Positions 49,406-57,803 of a stretch of DNA of 64,000 nt are shown here, piece after piece. The stretch is taken from NCBI RefSeq assembly GCF_041737845.1, contig NZ_JBGSQX010000018.1, forward strand, positions 108,660-172,659. Direction: 5' to 3'. The notes beneath the pieces are model-generated. The model had not been told where the DNA came from and did no database searches. It saw nothing but the letters and a program-made list of their open reading frames with translations. Position numbers and translations under genes: made by a program. The DNA comes from Desulfococcus sp041737845. GTDB taxonomy: Bacteria; Desulfobacterota; Desulfobacteria; Desulfobacterales; Desulfococcaceae. How positions within the stretch are numbered: position 1 is the first letter of the stretch; every line of letters begins with the position of its first letter.

Positions 49406-50162
49406 CTAGTATCTCTTTCGCCAAGGCAATATAGCTCTGCGCGCCCATGGACCCGGCATCGTAGAGCAGGATGGGCTTTCCGAAACTGGGCGCCTCCCCC
49501 AGCCTGACGTTGCGGGGGATGCTGGTGCTGAAGACCCGCTCTTTCCCCTTGAAGTATTTCATCGCCTCTTCGGCGACCTGATGGGAGAGGTTGGTCCGCT
49601 TGTCGAACATGGTGAGCAGAATGCCGGAAATGGAAAGGCCGGGATTGATGCCGCCGTTGATGAGCGCCTTGGTCTGGAGAAGCTGCCCCAGCCCCTCCAG
49701 CGCATAGAACTCGCACTGCAGGGGGATCAGGAGGACGTCGGCCGCCGCCATGGCGTTGAGGGTTAACAGGCTCAGGGACGGCGGGCAGTCGATGATGATA
49801 TAGTCATACCGGTCGGCGATCCTGGACAGACATTTTTTAAGGACCTGTTCCCGGCCGTTTTCGTTCATCATCTCCACTTCGAAGCCGATCAATTCCACGC
49901 GGGAAGGAATCACCTGGAGCCGGTCGATCTCGGTCGCGGTGATGAGGCTCTCGATATCCGCCTCCCCGATCAGCCCGTGGTAGAGGGTCTGGGCCAGACC
50001 GTTCTTGTCGATGCCCATGCCCGTGGTGGCATTGGCCTGGGGATCGCAGTCCACCAGAAGGGTTCGCTTCTCCGCCAGCGCAAGGGCCGCCGAAAGATTG
50101 ACGGCGGTGGTGGTTTTTCCCACACCGCCTTTTTGATTGGCTATGCATATTATCTGTGTCAT
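49398..50162 (-). CDS. parA: Chromosome-partitioning ATPase ParA (Soj)
   Basis: ParA is the Walker-type ATPase that moves ParB-origin complexes. The 254-residue product has the deviant Walker A KGGVGKTTTAVNL at the N-terminus, Walker A' YDYIIIDCPPSL, and FDKRTNLSHQV near the C-terminus. It lacks an extra DNA-binding domain, so it is the small chromosomal type. The ATG at 50162 is preferred since the conserved sequence starts there; an ATG at 50180 is in frame. Confidence 0.95.
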   Translation of the reverse strand: MTQIICIANQKGGVGKTTTAVNLSAALALAEKRTLLVDCDPQANATTGMGIDKNGLAQTLYHGLIGEADIESLITATEIDRLQVIPSRVELIGFEVEMMNENGREQVLKKCLSRIADRYDYIIIDCPPSLSLLTLNAMAAADVLLIPLQCEFYALEGLGQLLQTKALINGGINPGLSISGILLTMFDKRTNLSHQVAEEAMKYFKGKERVFSTSIPRNVRLGEAPSFGKPILLYDAGSMGAQSYIALAKEILDG

Positions 50163-50317
50163 AATCTTGAATCTTACCATAAATGTTTATATTTGGGAAG
50201 AAATGAGTTCAATTTGCCCATCGGCACAACAGGCAGCATGAAGAGATATGGTTTGTTCCGTTTTCCCGCCCTGCCCCCCACCGAATTACGGAACCGTCAG
50301 CGTTGTCAGAGGACACC

Positions 50318-51829
50318 ATGAGCACACTTAAAAAACACCTGGGCATCTGGATGGCCGTCATCCTGGCCGTTCACGCTTTCCTTGCCGGACCGGCCCGGGC
50401 CATCACGATCCAGGAGGAAGAGACCCTGGGCAAGGAGTTCCTGAAACTCGCCACCCGTCATTACCGGGTGATCCATGATCCCGCCGTCGCAAGATACGTC
50501 GACGCCGTCGGCCGGAGGATTCTCAAGCAGCTTCCGCCCCAGCCCTTCTCGTATCGCTTTTTCGTCATCCAGCAGGAAGTCTACAATGCCTTTGCCGGGC
50601 CGGCCGGCAACATCTTCATCCACAGCGGCCTCATCGAGGCCATGGACAACGAGGACGAGCTGGCCGGCATCCTGGCCCATGAAATCACCCATGTCCAGGC
50701 CCGCCATATCTCCCACCGGATCGAACTCGCCTCCAAGATTCAATGGGCCACCCTGGCCGGCATGGTGGCCGGTATCTTCCTGGGCATCGGCGGCGCGGGC
50801 GAGGCGGGGAGCGCCCTCACCCTGGGCTCCGTGGCCGCCACCCAGTCGGCCTTCCTTGCCTACAGCCGCCAGGATGAAATGCAGGCCGACGAACTGGGGA
50901 TCAACACCCTGACCGCCGCGGGGTACAGCGGGGCCGGCATGCTGACCATGCTCAAGAAGATCCGCGACAAGCAGTGGTTCGGTTCCTCGGACGTCCCCTC
51001 CTACCTCATGACGCACCCGGCGGTCGATGACCGCCTGGCCTACCTGGACACCTGGATTCAGGGCCATCCCGATGCCCTGAAGCTCCTGGCCAAACGCGAC
51101 AACACCGAGTTCATCCGGGTGCGGACCCGCCTCACCGCCGGCTACGGGGATTCCACCGCGGCCCTCCGGAAGATGACGGCCGCCGTCGAGGCATCCCCGG
51201 ACGACCCGATGATCCGCCACGGCTACGGCATCGCCCTGGCCCGAAACAGCCAGCCGAAGGAGGGCCTGCGCCAGGTCAGGAAAGCGCTGGAGAAAAATCC
51301 CTTCGACGCCGTCATGCTGAAGGATATGGGGGAGATCGCCTTCATGGACGGCCAGTACGAGGCGGCCCGCGCGGCCCTGGAGGGGAGCAAAGGCATCGAT
51401 CCGAATGACTTTGAAACCTTTTTCCTGCTGGGGCGGACCCAGCTCGAACTGGAAGAAAACGCCCAGGCGGCGGACACCCTGAGGACGGTTCTGGAAAAGC
51501 AGCCCGACTATGTCCAGGCATTCAAATACCTGGGCGAGGCCTATGGAAAGGAAGGCCGGATGGGCGACGCCCATTATTATCTGGGGAGGTACTATCACGA
51601 CCGGGGCGATATGAAAACGGCGGCGTTTCACCTCCGGCAGGTGATCAAGCACTCCCAGGATCCACGCCAGAAAGCCGAGGCGGAGGAGATGCTGTCAGCG
51701 GCGCGAAAGGAAGAAATGGCCGCCAAGGAGGAGGAAGAAGAATCGTCGACCGTCAGGACACCCAGGCCCCGGCAGCGGACGCGCGCCGCGCCGTTCAGTT
51801 CCGGTCAAAATGGGAGAACTGCATGGTGA
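50318..51829 (+). CDS. BepA-like M48 metalloprotease with TPR repeats
   Basis: A 503-residue periplasmic protein. A signal peptide (about 1-28) is followed by an M48 peptidase domain with the zinc motif HEITH and the downstream Glu in QDEMQADELG. TPR repeats run from about 300 (EGLRQVRKALEKNPFDAVM and similar). A charged, disordered tail ends the protein. BepA proteases degrade or assist outer-membrane proteins such as LptD, consistent with an LPS-making cell. The ATG at 50318 follows AGAGGA. The last 35 bases overlap the convergent EF-G gene. Confidence 0.9.
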   Translation: MSTLKKHLGIWMAVILAVHAFLAGPARAITIQEEETLGKEFLKLATRHYRVIHDPAVARYVDAVGRRILKQLPPQPFSYRFFVIQQEVYNAFAGPAGNIFIHSGLIEAMDNEDELAGILAHEITHVQARHISHRIELASKIQWATLAGMVAGIFLGIGGAGEAGSALTLGSVAATQSAFLAYSRQDEMQADELGINTLTAAGYSGAGMLTMLKKIRDKQWFGSSDVPSYLMTHPAVDDRLAYLDTWIQGHPDALKLLAKRDNTEFIRVRTRLTAGYGDSTAALRKMTAAVEASPDDPMIRHGYGIALARNSQPKEGLRQVRKALEKNPFDAVMLKDMGEIAFMDGQYEAARAALEGSKGIDPNDFETFFLLGRTQLELEENAQAADTLRTVLEKQPDYVQAFKYLGEAYGKEGRMGDAHYYLGRYYHDRGDMKTAAFHLRQVIKHSQDPRQKAEAEEMLSAARKEEMAAKEEEEESSTVRTPRPRQRTRAAPFSSGQNGRTAW

Positions 51830-53828
51830 AGGTGCCCCGCCCCTGGGTCGCCGACCGAAGGCTCGTCGAATACCCGAACATGTTGGCCAGCGGCACGACC
51901 GCCTTGATGACCTGGACGCCCCGCTGGATGTCGATGGCCTCGATCTTCCCCTTCCGTGAATTGAGATCGCCGATCACCTCTCCCATGAAGGACTCGGGAA
52001 CAAGGATCTCCACCCGCATAATGGGATCGAGGAGATAGGGGCCGGCCTTGGCCATGGCCTCCTTGCAAGCCATGGAGGCGCTGACGCGAAAGGCCAGTTC
52101 GGTCCCCTGGGATTCTTTCCATGCGCCGCCCAGGAGCACCGCCTCGATGTCCGTCACCGGATACCCCATCAACGAACCGCTTCCCAGGGATTGCGCCACC
52201 CCTTCCCGCACGGCCGGGATGAATATCCCAGGGATCGCCTCGCCGGTCAGCTCCGACACGAAGCGGACCCCGGCCCCGCGCTCCAGGGGCCGCAATTTGA
52301 GGCGCACCTCGCCAAAGTGGTGCTGGCCGGCGACATCCTTGTCGAACACCGCGGTCGCTTCGGCCGCATGGGCAATGGTTTCCCGGTAGACCACCTGGGG
52401 CTTTCCGACGCTGACGCTGGTGCTGAATTCCCGCATCATCCGGCTGATGATGATCTCCAGGTGAAGCTCCCCCATCCCCGACAGAATGGTCTGGCCCGTG
52501 TCCTCGTCCATCCGCACCTTGAGGGTCGGGTCTTCGGCGACGAATTTGGCCAGGACCTGATCCATTTTCTCCTGGTCCGAATGGGTCTTGGGCTCGATGG
52601 CGATGGAGATCACGGGCTCGTAAAACTCGATATTCTCGAGGAGGACCGGATGATCCGGGTGGCAGAGGGTCTCCCCCGTCCCGGAATCCTTGAGGCCCAC
52701 GGCACCCACGATGCTTCCCGGGCCGGCCGTCTCGATCCGCTCCCGCTTGTTGGCATGCATCTTGAGAATGCGGGAGAGCTTCTCCTTTTTGTTGAGGTTG
52801 GTGTTGAAAACATCCTCGCCTGCCTTCAGCTTCCCGCTGTAGACCCTCACAAAGGTGAGTTTTCGGCCCTCCATCATGGACACCTTGAAGATCAGGGCTG
52901 CAAGGGGCCGGTTGTCCAACGGCAGGCACTTGACCTCATCGCCCGTCAGGGGGTTCGTGCCGAGGATGGGCGGGACGTCCTCCGGGCTGGGCATGAAATT
53001 GACGATGGCGTCCAGTAGGGGCTGAATGCCCTTGTTTCTCAAGGCCGAACCGCACAGGACCGGCACCAGCGACATGGCGATGGTCGCCCTTCGGATCGCC
53101 CCGTAAAGCTGGGCTTCGGTGATCTCCTGCTCCGCCAGGTAGGCCTCCATGAGGACATCGTCTGTCTCGGCCAGGGTTTCGACCAGCTTTTCGCGGTAGG
53201 ATACGGCCTCGTCCAGAAAACGGGGGTCGATCTCCGTCTCGTCGAAGGTGGCCCCGAGATCTTCGTTTCTCCAGGTGGTCTGCTTCATGCGGACAAGGTC
53301 GATCACGCCCGAGAAGCTGTCCTCGATGCCCGCCGGGAGCTGGAGCAACAGGGGCCGGGCATGGAGCCGCGCCTGCATCATCTCGACGGTGCCGAAAAAA
53401 TCGGCGCCGATCCGGTCCATTTTATTGATGAAGGCCATCTTGGGCACATGGTATTTGTCGGCCTGGCGCCAGACGGTCTCCGACTGGGGCTCGACCCCGC
53501 CGACGGCGCAGAAGACGCCCACCGCGCCGTCCAGGACCCGGAGGGACCGCTCGACCTCGATGGTGAAATCGACATGGCCCGGGGTGTCGATGATCTGGAT
53601 GTCCCGGCCCTTCCAGGGGCAGGTGGTCACGGCGGAGGTGATGGTGATCCCCCGCTCCTGCTCATCGGTCATCCAGTCCATGACGGCCTCGCCGTCGTGA
53701 ACCTCGCCCAGCTTATGGGACCTCCCGGTGTAATAGAGAATCCGTTCGGTGACAGTCGTCTTTCCGGCGTCGATATGGGCGATGATGCCGATATTCCTGA
53801 TATTTTCCACACCGCTCTTTTTTTTCAT
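51795..53828 (-). CDS. fusA: Elongation factor G, likely second-type paralogue
   Basis: A translational GTPase of 677 residues with all five EF-G domains. G motifs are IAHIDAGKTTVTER (G1), DTPGHVDF (G3) and INKMDR (G4), and the domain IV tip region is present. It is not near rpsL, rpsG or tuf, so it is probably a paralogue (EF-G2-like) rather than the main factor in the str operon. The ATG at 53828 is used here; a GTG at 53837 is equally possible because neither has a clear ribosome binding site. The leader carries a 16-bp tandem duplication. Confidence 0.9.
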   Translation of the reverse strand: MKKKSGVENIRNIGIIAHIDAGKTTVTERILYYTGRSHKLGEVHDGEAVMDWMTDEQERGITITSAVTTCPWKGRDIQIIDTPGHVDFTIEVERSLRVLDGAVGVFCAVGGVEPQSETVWRQADKYHVPKMAFINKMDRIGADFFGTVEMMQARLHARPLLLQLPAGIEDSFSGVIDLVRMKQTTWRNEDLGATFDETEIDPRFLDEAVSYREKLVETLAETDDVLMEAYLAEQEITEAQLYGAIRRATIAMSLVPVLCGSALRNKGIQPLLDAIVNFMPSPEDVPPILGTNPLTGDEVKCLPLDNRPLAALIFKVSMMEGRKLTFVRVYSGKLKAGEDVFNTNLNKKEKLSRILKMHANKRERIETAGPGSIVGAVGLKDSGTGETLCHPDHPVLLENIEFYEPVISIAIEPKTHSDQEKMDQVLAKFVAEDPTLKVRMDEDTGQTILSGMGELHLEIIISRMMREFSTSVSVGKPQVVYRETIAHAAEATAVFDKDVAGQHHFGEVRLKLRPLERGAGVRFVSELTGEAIPGIFIPAVREGVAQSLGSGSLMGYPVTDIEAVLLGGAWKESQGTELAFRVSASMACKEAMAKAGPYLLDPIMRVEILVPESFMGEVIGDLNSRKGKIEAIDIQRGVQVIKAVVPLANMFGYSTSLRSATQGRGTFTMQFSHFDRN

Positions 53829-53858
53829 CGTCTTCACAAGTTGACCGTTTGGGTCTGT

Positions 53859-53890
53859 TTGAACAGGGATCTTCTTGAACAGGGATCTTC
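53859..53890. repeat. Perfect 16-bp tandem duplication
   Basis: TTGAACAGGGATCTTC occurs twice in a row (53859-53874 and 53875-53890) in the leader of the EF-G gene. Copies are identical, so the duplication is recent or maintained. Confidence 0.9.
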
Positions 53891-53996
53891 GGCAACGCGC
53901 GTGTCACCGGACAAGGAGCCTTTCATAGACCAAACCCCCGGTGATGTCAAGGAAAGAGGCGACGCGTCCGCCCCGGGCGCCGCCGCCGTTCCGCCG

Positions 53997-54521
53997 TCAT
54001 GCCGTCGCTTGCAGGCAGGCTTCGTAAACCTTCCGCGCATCCTCCGAAAAGAGCATGAAGATCACCCGCTCCGGAAGCGGATGGCTTTTCAAGAATCTGG
54101 CCACGGCCGAAACGGCGACGCGGCAGGCTTCGTCCATGGGATATCCGTAGACGCCGCAGCTGATGGCCGGAAACGCGACGGTATCAAGCCCGCGTTCAGA
54201 CGCGAGCAGAAGGGAATTTTCATAGCACCGCGCGAGCAGCAGCGGGTCCTCGGGGGAGCCCTTGTAGACCGGCCCCACGGTGTGGATCACATATTTTGCC
54301 GGGAGATGGTAGCCCCGGGTGATTCTGGCCTCCCCCGTCGGGCATCCGCCCAGGGTCCGGCATTCGGCAAGAAGCCCCGGCCCCGCGGCCCGGTGTATGG
54401 CGCCGTCCACCCCGCCCCCGCCCAGAAGCGAGCTGTTGGCCGCGTTGACGATGGCGTCTGCACTCAAACGGGTGATGTCCCCCGTCCGGACCTCCAGACG
54501 GTCAAGAATCGCTTTTTCCAT
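53997..54521 (-). CDS. Macrodomain protein (O-acetyl-ADP-ribose deacetylase type)
   Basis: A 174-residue single macrodomain. It has DAIVNAANSSLLGGGGVDGAIH, the ADP-ribose-binding loop with the catalytic Asn/Asp pair of the MacroD/YmdB class, written here as AIVNAANSSLLGGGG, and the second loop AFPAISCGVYGYP. Such enzymes remove ADP-ribose or O-acetyl groups from proteins and metabolites. It lies next to a toxin-antitoxin pair but has its own start and no overlap with it. Confidence 0.9.
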   Translation of the reverse strand: MEKAILDRLEVRTGDITRLSADAIVNAANSSLLGGGGVDGAIHRAAGPGLLAECRTLGGCPTGEARITRGYHLPAKYVIHTVGPVYKGSPEDPLLLARCYENSLLLASERGLDTVAFPAISCGVYGYPMDEACRVAVSAVARFLKSHPLPERVIFMLFSEDARKVYEACLQATA

Positions 54522-54607
54522 GAGCCCTCCTTTCCCGCACTCCGGGTTGAGTTCGTACAGGGTGCCTTGCTTGAGTACTGATCCCTATCCCTGAATCGAT
54601 GTTGGCT

Positions 54608-54865
54608 TCAGCGATAAATGTTTTTGCGATGCCCGACTTTCACAATCCAAATGGAGAGTTCATCGTTTTGGATTGAGTACAAAATACGATATCGCCCCTG
54701 TCGAAGCCGGTAGCGCTCTTGGCCGGTCAACTTTTCGCACCCCGTTGGCCGTGGGTCATCCTCCAGGCTTTGAATCCTTTTGAGAATTTTTTTCAGGTCT
54801 TTTTTTGGAATGACGGAAAGGTCTTTTTGAACCGATTTTTTAAAGAAAACCCTATATCCGCCCAT
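54608..54865 (-). CDS. RelE/ParE-family toxin
   Basis: An 85-residue basic protein of the RelE/ParE superfamily: FFKKSVQKDLSVIPKKDLKK at the start, the central RYRLRQGRYRILYSI and the end IWIVKVGHRKNIYR. The spacing of basic residues fits a ribosome-dependent mRNA interferase (RelE) better than a gyrase toxin, but this is not certain. It overlaps the antitoxin gene by 14 bases, so the two are translationally coupled. Confidence 0.87.
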   Translation of the reverse strand: MGGYRVFFKKSVQKDLSVIPKKDLKKILKRIQSLEDDPRPTGCEKLTGQERYRLRQGRYRILYSIQNDELSIWIVKVGHRKNIYR

Positions 54866-55085
54866 CTTCTTTAAGCCTCTTGATCATCTCTTCGTAGCTG
54901 ATCAGAGGTTCATCAGCCCGTTCATCAAAGGCCCTGATATCCTCCGCATCCTCTGCGAGGGCTTCCCGGACGGCTTCATTGACAAGATCGGATACGGTCC
55001 GAGAGGTCTCAACGGCTTTGAGCCTCAAGGCCTTGTGAATATCCGGGTTGAAATAGACGGTAACCCGCTTTGCCTCAGTTGCCAT
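54852..55085 (-). CDS. Ribbon-helix-helix antitoxin
   Basis: A 77-residue acidic protein. The N-terminal ribbon-helix-helix (KRVTVYFNPDIHKALRLKAV) should bind the operator, and the C-terminal part (about 45-77) should wrap the toxin. It is the first gene of the pair, with a consensus promoter and palindrome directly upstream. AAGGAGC precedes the ATG. Confidence 0.85.
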   Translation of the reverse strand: MATEAKRVTVYFNPDIHKALRLKAVETSRTVSDLVNEAVREALAEDAEDIRAFDERADEPLISYEEMIKRLKEDGRI

Positions 55086-55112
55086 AACACCATGCTCCTT
55101 TTTTAGGATAGC

Positions 55113-55141
55113 ATTATAACGCTAAAACGTTATGGTGTCAA
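55113..55141 (-). promoter_or_regulatory. Consensus promoter of the toxin-antitoxin operon
   Basis: The minus strand reads TTGACA, 17 bases, TATAAT: an exact match to the sigma-70 consensus. Transcription would start about 20 bases before the antitoxin start. The remaining stretch 55142-55417 contains nothing I can identify. Confidence 0.92.
55116..55133. promoter_or_regulatory. Palindromic operator in the toxin-antitoxin promoter
   Basis: ATAACG and CGTTAT are separated by CTAAAA. The palindrome covers the spacer and the upstream edge of the -10 box, so antitoxin bound here would block RNA polymerase. This is the usual autoregulation of such operons. Confidence 0.7.
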
Positions 55142-55417
55142 TGATGGTAAAGCGAATGTCGGGCATCGCGTGCGGATGTGGGGCGCAACGGAACACCGGT
55201 CGGGTGCGGAAAATCCTCAATGGCGGCAGGCTCTCCTTCAGAACACGCATCCATCATAGACTTCAGTTGGAGTGGGTCCATTGCTGGCCTAATTGTTAGG
55301 ATGAAAAAAATCGCGACTTTGTTTTAAATATAGATTTTTCTCTAAATTATCGAGCAAAAGCATTGCCAAGCAAATCCTGCGCGCAAACCTTGACCAAGGG
55401 AAACCCCGGTATCAAAA

Positions 55418-55921
55418 CTACTCAGGCTTGAGATCATACAGGGTCTCGTCCCGCCGGGGCGCTTTCTGCCGCCCCGAGGAGCCCCCCTTTTTCTTGCCTT
55501 GCAGGAGAAACGGGTCCTCCCCTTCGAGAAGATCCCCCATCTCCGATTCGATGGCCTCCGGGTCCTCGCCGCGTTCCATGCGCGCCAGGGCCTCTTCCAT
55601 GCCGTGGCCGAGCTGAAGCCCCGTCATATCGCTCAGTTTCCGCATCAGGCCCGCCGCCTGCCTCGGATCGTTTTCATCGATCCGGTCGGCCTCCTTTTCG
55701 AGCACCGCCATGGCCTTTGCCATCTGGGACTCGTCGATGGGAAGATCGTCCATCTCGCTTTTCTCCCTGGCCTTGCCCGTGACCGCAAAGAGCGACACCT
55801 GGCGCGTCAGGCGGGGCACCCCGCATTTCGGGCAGGCGGGGCAGGTGGTCGTGTCGATGGATCTCGAAAAGAAGCTGAAAATCGTATGGCATTCCCTGCA
55901 ATAGAATTCGTATATCGGCAT
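55418..55921 (-). CDS. FmdB-family zinc-ribbon protein
   Basis: A 167-residue protein with an N-terminal zinc ribbon: MPIYEFYCRECHTIFSFFS, then CPACPKCGVPRL, giving the CxxC and CxxCxxC ligands of the FmdB family. The remaining two thirds are charged and helical (Glu/Asp/Arg rich) with no known domain. The family role is unclear, with regulation of formamidase genes proposed for the founder. It lies 47 bases after the DUF190-CBS gene on the same strand. Confidence 0.85.
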   Translation of the reverse strand: MPIYEFYCRECHTIFSFFSRSIDTTTCPACPKCGVPRLTRQVSLFAVTGKAREKSEMDDLPIDESQMAKAMAVLEKEADRIDENDPRQAAGLMRKLSDMTGLQLGHGMEEALARMERGEDPEAIESEMGDLLEGEDPFLLQGKKKGGSSGRQKAPRRDETLYDLKPE

Positions 55922-55968
55922 TTCTTCCTCGTGAAGCTGATTTTTCTAACGAAAGTTTCCAGGGCCCG

Positions 55969-57255
55969 TCAGGCCCGGTTTTCGAAGCCCGCCCGCAGGA
56001 GGGAATCCCGGTTGATCATTCCCCGGTAGATGCCGTCTTCGTCCACGACCGGGAGGCGCTTGAACCCTTTTTCGGTCATGATCTGAATGGCGTCCTCGAT
56101 AAAGGCATCCTCCCGGACGGTGACTATCTCCGTTTTCATCACCTCCCCGGCCTTCCGGCTGCGGAGCCGCTCCTGCAATGCCTTCTCGCGCTGCCCCTTC
56201 TCGGCAAACGGGAGGAACCGCGTCAGGTACCGCCAGATGCCCGGCTGATCGTCGGAAAAGGCCGAAAGAAGATTCCGGTCGGAGATGAGGCCCAGAAGAC
56301 GCCCCGCCTCGTCCACCACCGCCACCCGCTGGATGTCGTCGGCGTCGATCAGGTGGAGGACCTCCTCCACCGGGGCGTCGGGCGAGACCGTCTGGGTGTC
56401 CCGCCGCATGATGTCGGAGACGAAATGGGCGTCTGCCATCTTGATTTCGCCTCTCCGAACGGCCTTCCAGTCGGGCGACTCCCGGGTGATGGTTTGAAAA
56501 ATGTCCATGCGCGAGACGATCCCGGTGAGCTTTCCCCACGCATCCACCACCAGGAGGCGCTTGACCTTTTTTTCGAGCATCAGGTTGACGCCGTCCGCCA
56601 TGAGCGCGTCCTCCTGGATATGGACGTCGGGCCGGGTCATGATGGCCTCGGCCGTCATCTCCGCAAGCGATTTCAGGATCCCGTCGACCCGCTCCGGCTC
56701 GGAATTGGCCATGAGGGCCAGGCGCATGGGCATCCCCGCCCGATAGATCAGGTCGCTCTGGGAGATGAGGCCCACGGGCCGGTCCTGTTCATCCACCACC
56801 GGCACGCCGGTAAACGTGGAAGATAAGAGGAGACGGACTACCTCGTCCACCGGCGTGTTCCGATGAACCCTTTTGGGCGTTGCGGTCATCACGTCCCGGA
56901 CCTTGATCTGGGGCGGCAGGAGGCGCTTTTTGGCCTTATGCCAGTAGACGCTCAGTTCCCGGACCCCCACAATTCCCTCGCAGACCATCTGCTCGAGCAC
57001 CTCCATCACCGGATCCAGCTCGGCCGACGGGAGGATGATCTCGATCTTGAGGGGCAGGTTGTAGGATAAATCGACGATATTCTGGGTCGCGGTTCCGCCG
57101 TCCTCGTAGCACGCGTCGGTGCCCCGGGTCACCGTGCACCGGGCCGCGATCTTCAGGCCCCGGACAAAGGCCAGGACCTCCTCGTACAGAACGCGGTTAT
57201 GGCATCTTGCGCCCTCACTGGTGAAGATTTCAATGACGCTGTATCGGATGGTCAT
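55969..57255 (-). CDS. DUF190 domain fused to four CBS domains
   Basis: A 428-residue soluble protein. Residues 1-110 are a DUF190 domain (PII-like fold). Four CBS domains then begin near VRDVMTATPKRV (about 118), AEAIMTRPDVHI (200), VSDIMRRDTQTV (282) and AGEVMKTEIVTV (372). CBS tandems bind adenine nucleotides. The gene lies one base after crcB, so the protein is probably a sensor or regulator tied to fluoride export. Confidence 0.88.
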   Translation of the reverse strand: MTIRYSVIEIFTSEGARCHNRVLYEEVLAFVRGLKIAARCTVTRGTDACYEDGGTATQNIVDLSYNLPLKIEIILPSAELDPVMEVLEQMVCEGIVGVRELSVYWHKAKKRLLPPQIKVRDVMTATPKRVHRNTPVDEVVRLLLSSTFTGVPVVDEQDRPVGLISQSDLIYRAGMPMRLALMANSEPERVDGILKSLAEMTAEAIMTRPDVHIQEDALMADGVNLMLEKKVKRLLVVDAWGKLTGIVSRMDIFQTITRESPDWKAVRRGEIKMADAHFVSDIMRRDTQTVSPDAPVEEVLHLIDADDIQRVAVVDEAGRLLGLISDRNLLSAFSDDQPGIWRYLTRFLPFAEKGQREKALQERLRSRKAGEVMKTEIVTVREDAFIEDAIQIMTEKGFKRLPVVDEDGIYRGMINRDSLLRAGFENRA

Positions 57256-57256
57256 G

Positions 57257-57652
57257 TTATCTTCCTCCTTCCAGGATGATGTGAATCACCGCATACCCGG
57301 CCACCACCAGCACCCCGCCGCCGATGTTGTTGGCGAGAAAGCTGGCAAGCGCGGCGTAGCTGCCGGCCCGGAGATAATTGACCGACTCCAGGGCATAGGT
57401 GGAGAAGGTCGTGAACGCCCCTAAAAAACCGGTGACGAAAAAGAGCCGGGCGGAGGGCGGCAGGATCTCGGTGCGCTCCCCCAGGGCAAAGGCCGCCCCG
57501 ATCAGAAAGCACCCGGTCAGGTTGGCCAGCAGGGTCCCCCACGGGAAGCGGACCCCGAGCCACCGGGCTCCGGCCAGGGCGAAGCCGTACCGGAACAGGG
57601 CGCCCAGGCTTCCGCCAACCATCACCAGCCCGATCTTTACCAGGATGTCCAT
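57257..57652 (-). CDS. crcB: Fluoride channel CrcB/Fluc
   Basis: A 131-residue protein with four membrane helices, which works as a dimer that exports fluoride. Family marks are GGSLGALFRYG, WGTLLANLTGCFLIG and the central GFLGAFTTFSTYALE with the Phe-box and Na+-site residues. The ATG at 57652 has GGGGA upstream. I searched the 151-base upstream gap for a fluoride riboswitch and did not recognise one. Confidence 0.92.
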   Translation of the reverse strand: MDILVKIGLVMVGGSLGALFRYGFALAGARWLGVRFPWGTLLANLTGCFLIGAAFALGERTEILPPSARLFFVTGFLGAFTTFSTYALESVNYLRAGSYAALASFLANNIGGGVLVVAGYAVIHIILEGGR

Positions 57653-57803
57653 CAATTCCCCGGCCCCTCCCGTCCCTGCTTTTCCGCCGCCCTCATCGGC
57701 GCATCCTCTCCGATCACGGATCCCTCCGCCGAAAGACATGCGTTCGAACCCAACCCCGCTTTCCTAAAATAATGCACGCCCGGACGGCGTTAAAGCACGG
57801 CCT

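Noticed and set aside
57741..57760. TTCGAAC box suggestive of a tRNA T-arm
   Set aside because: The flanking bases do not pair as a T-stem and no acceptor or anticodon stem is present.
57653..57803. Fluoride riboswitch upstream of crcB
   Set aside because: I looked for the conserved GGCGATGG..TTCGCC pattern and its pseudoknot partner on the minus strand and found neither.
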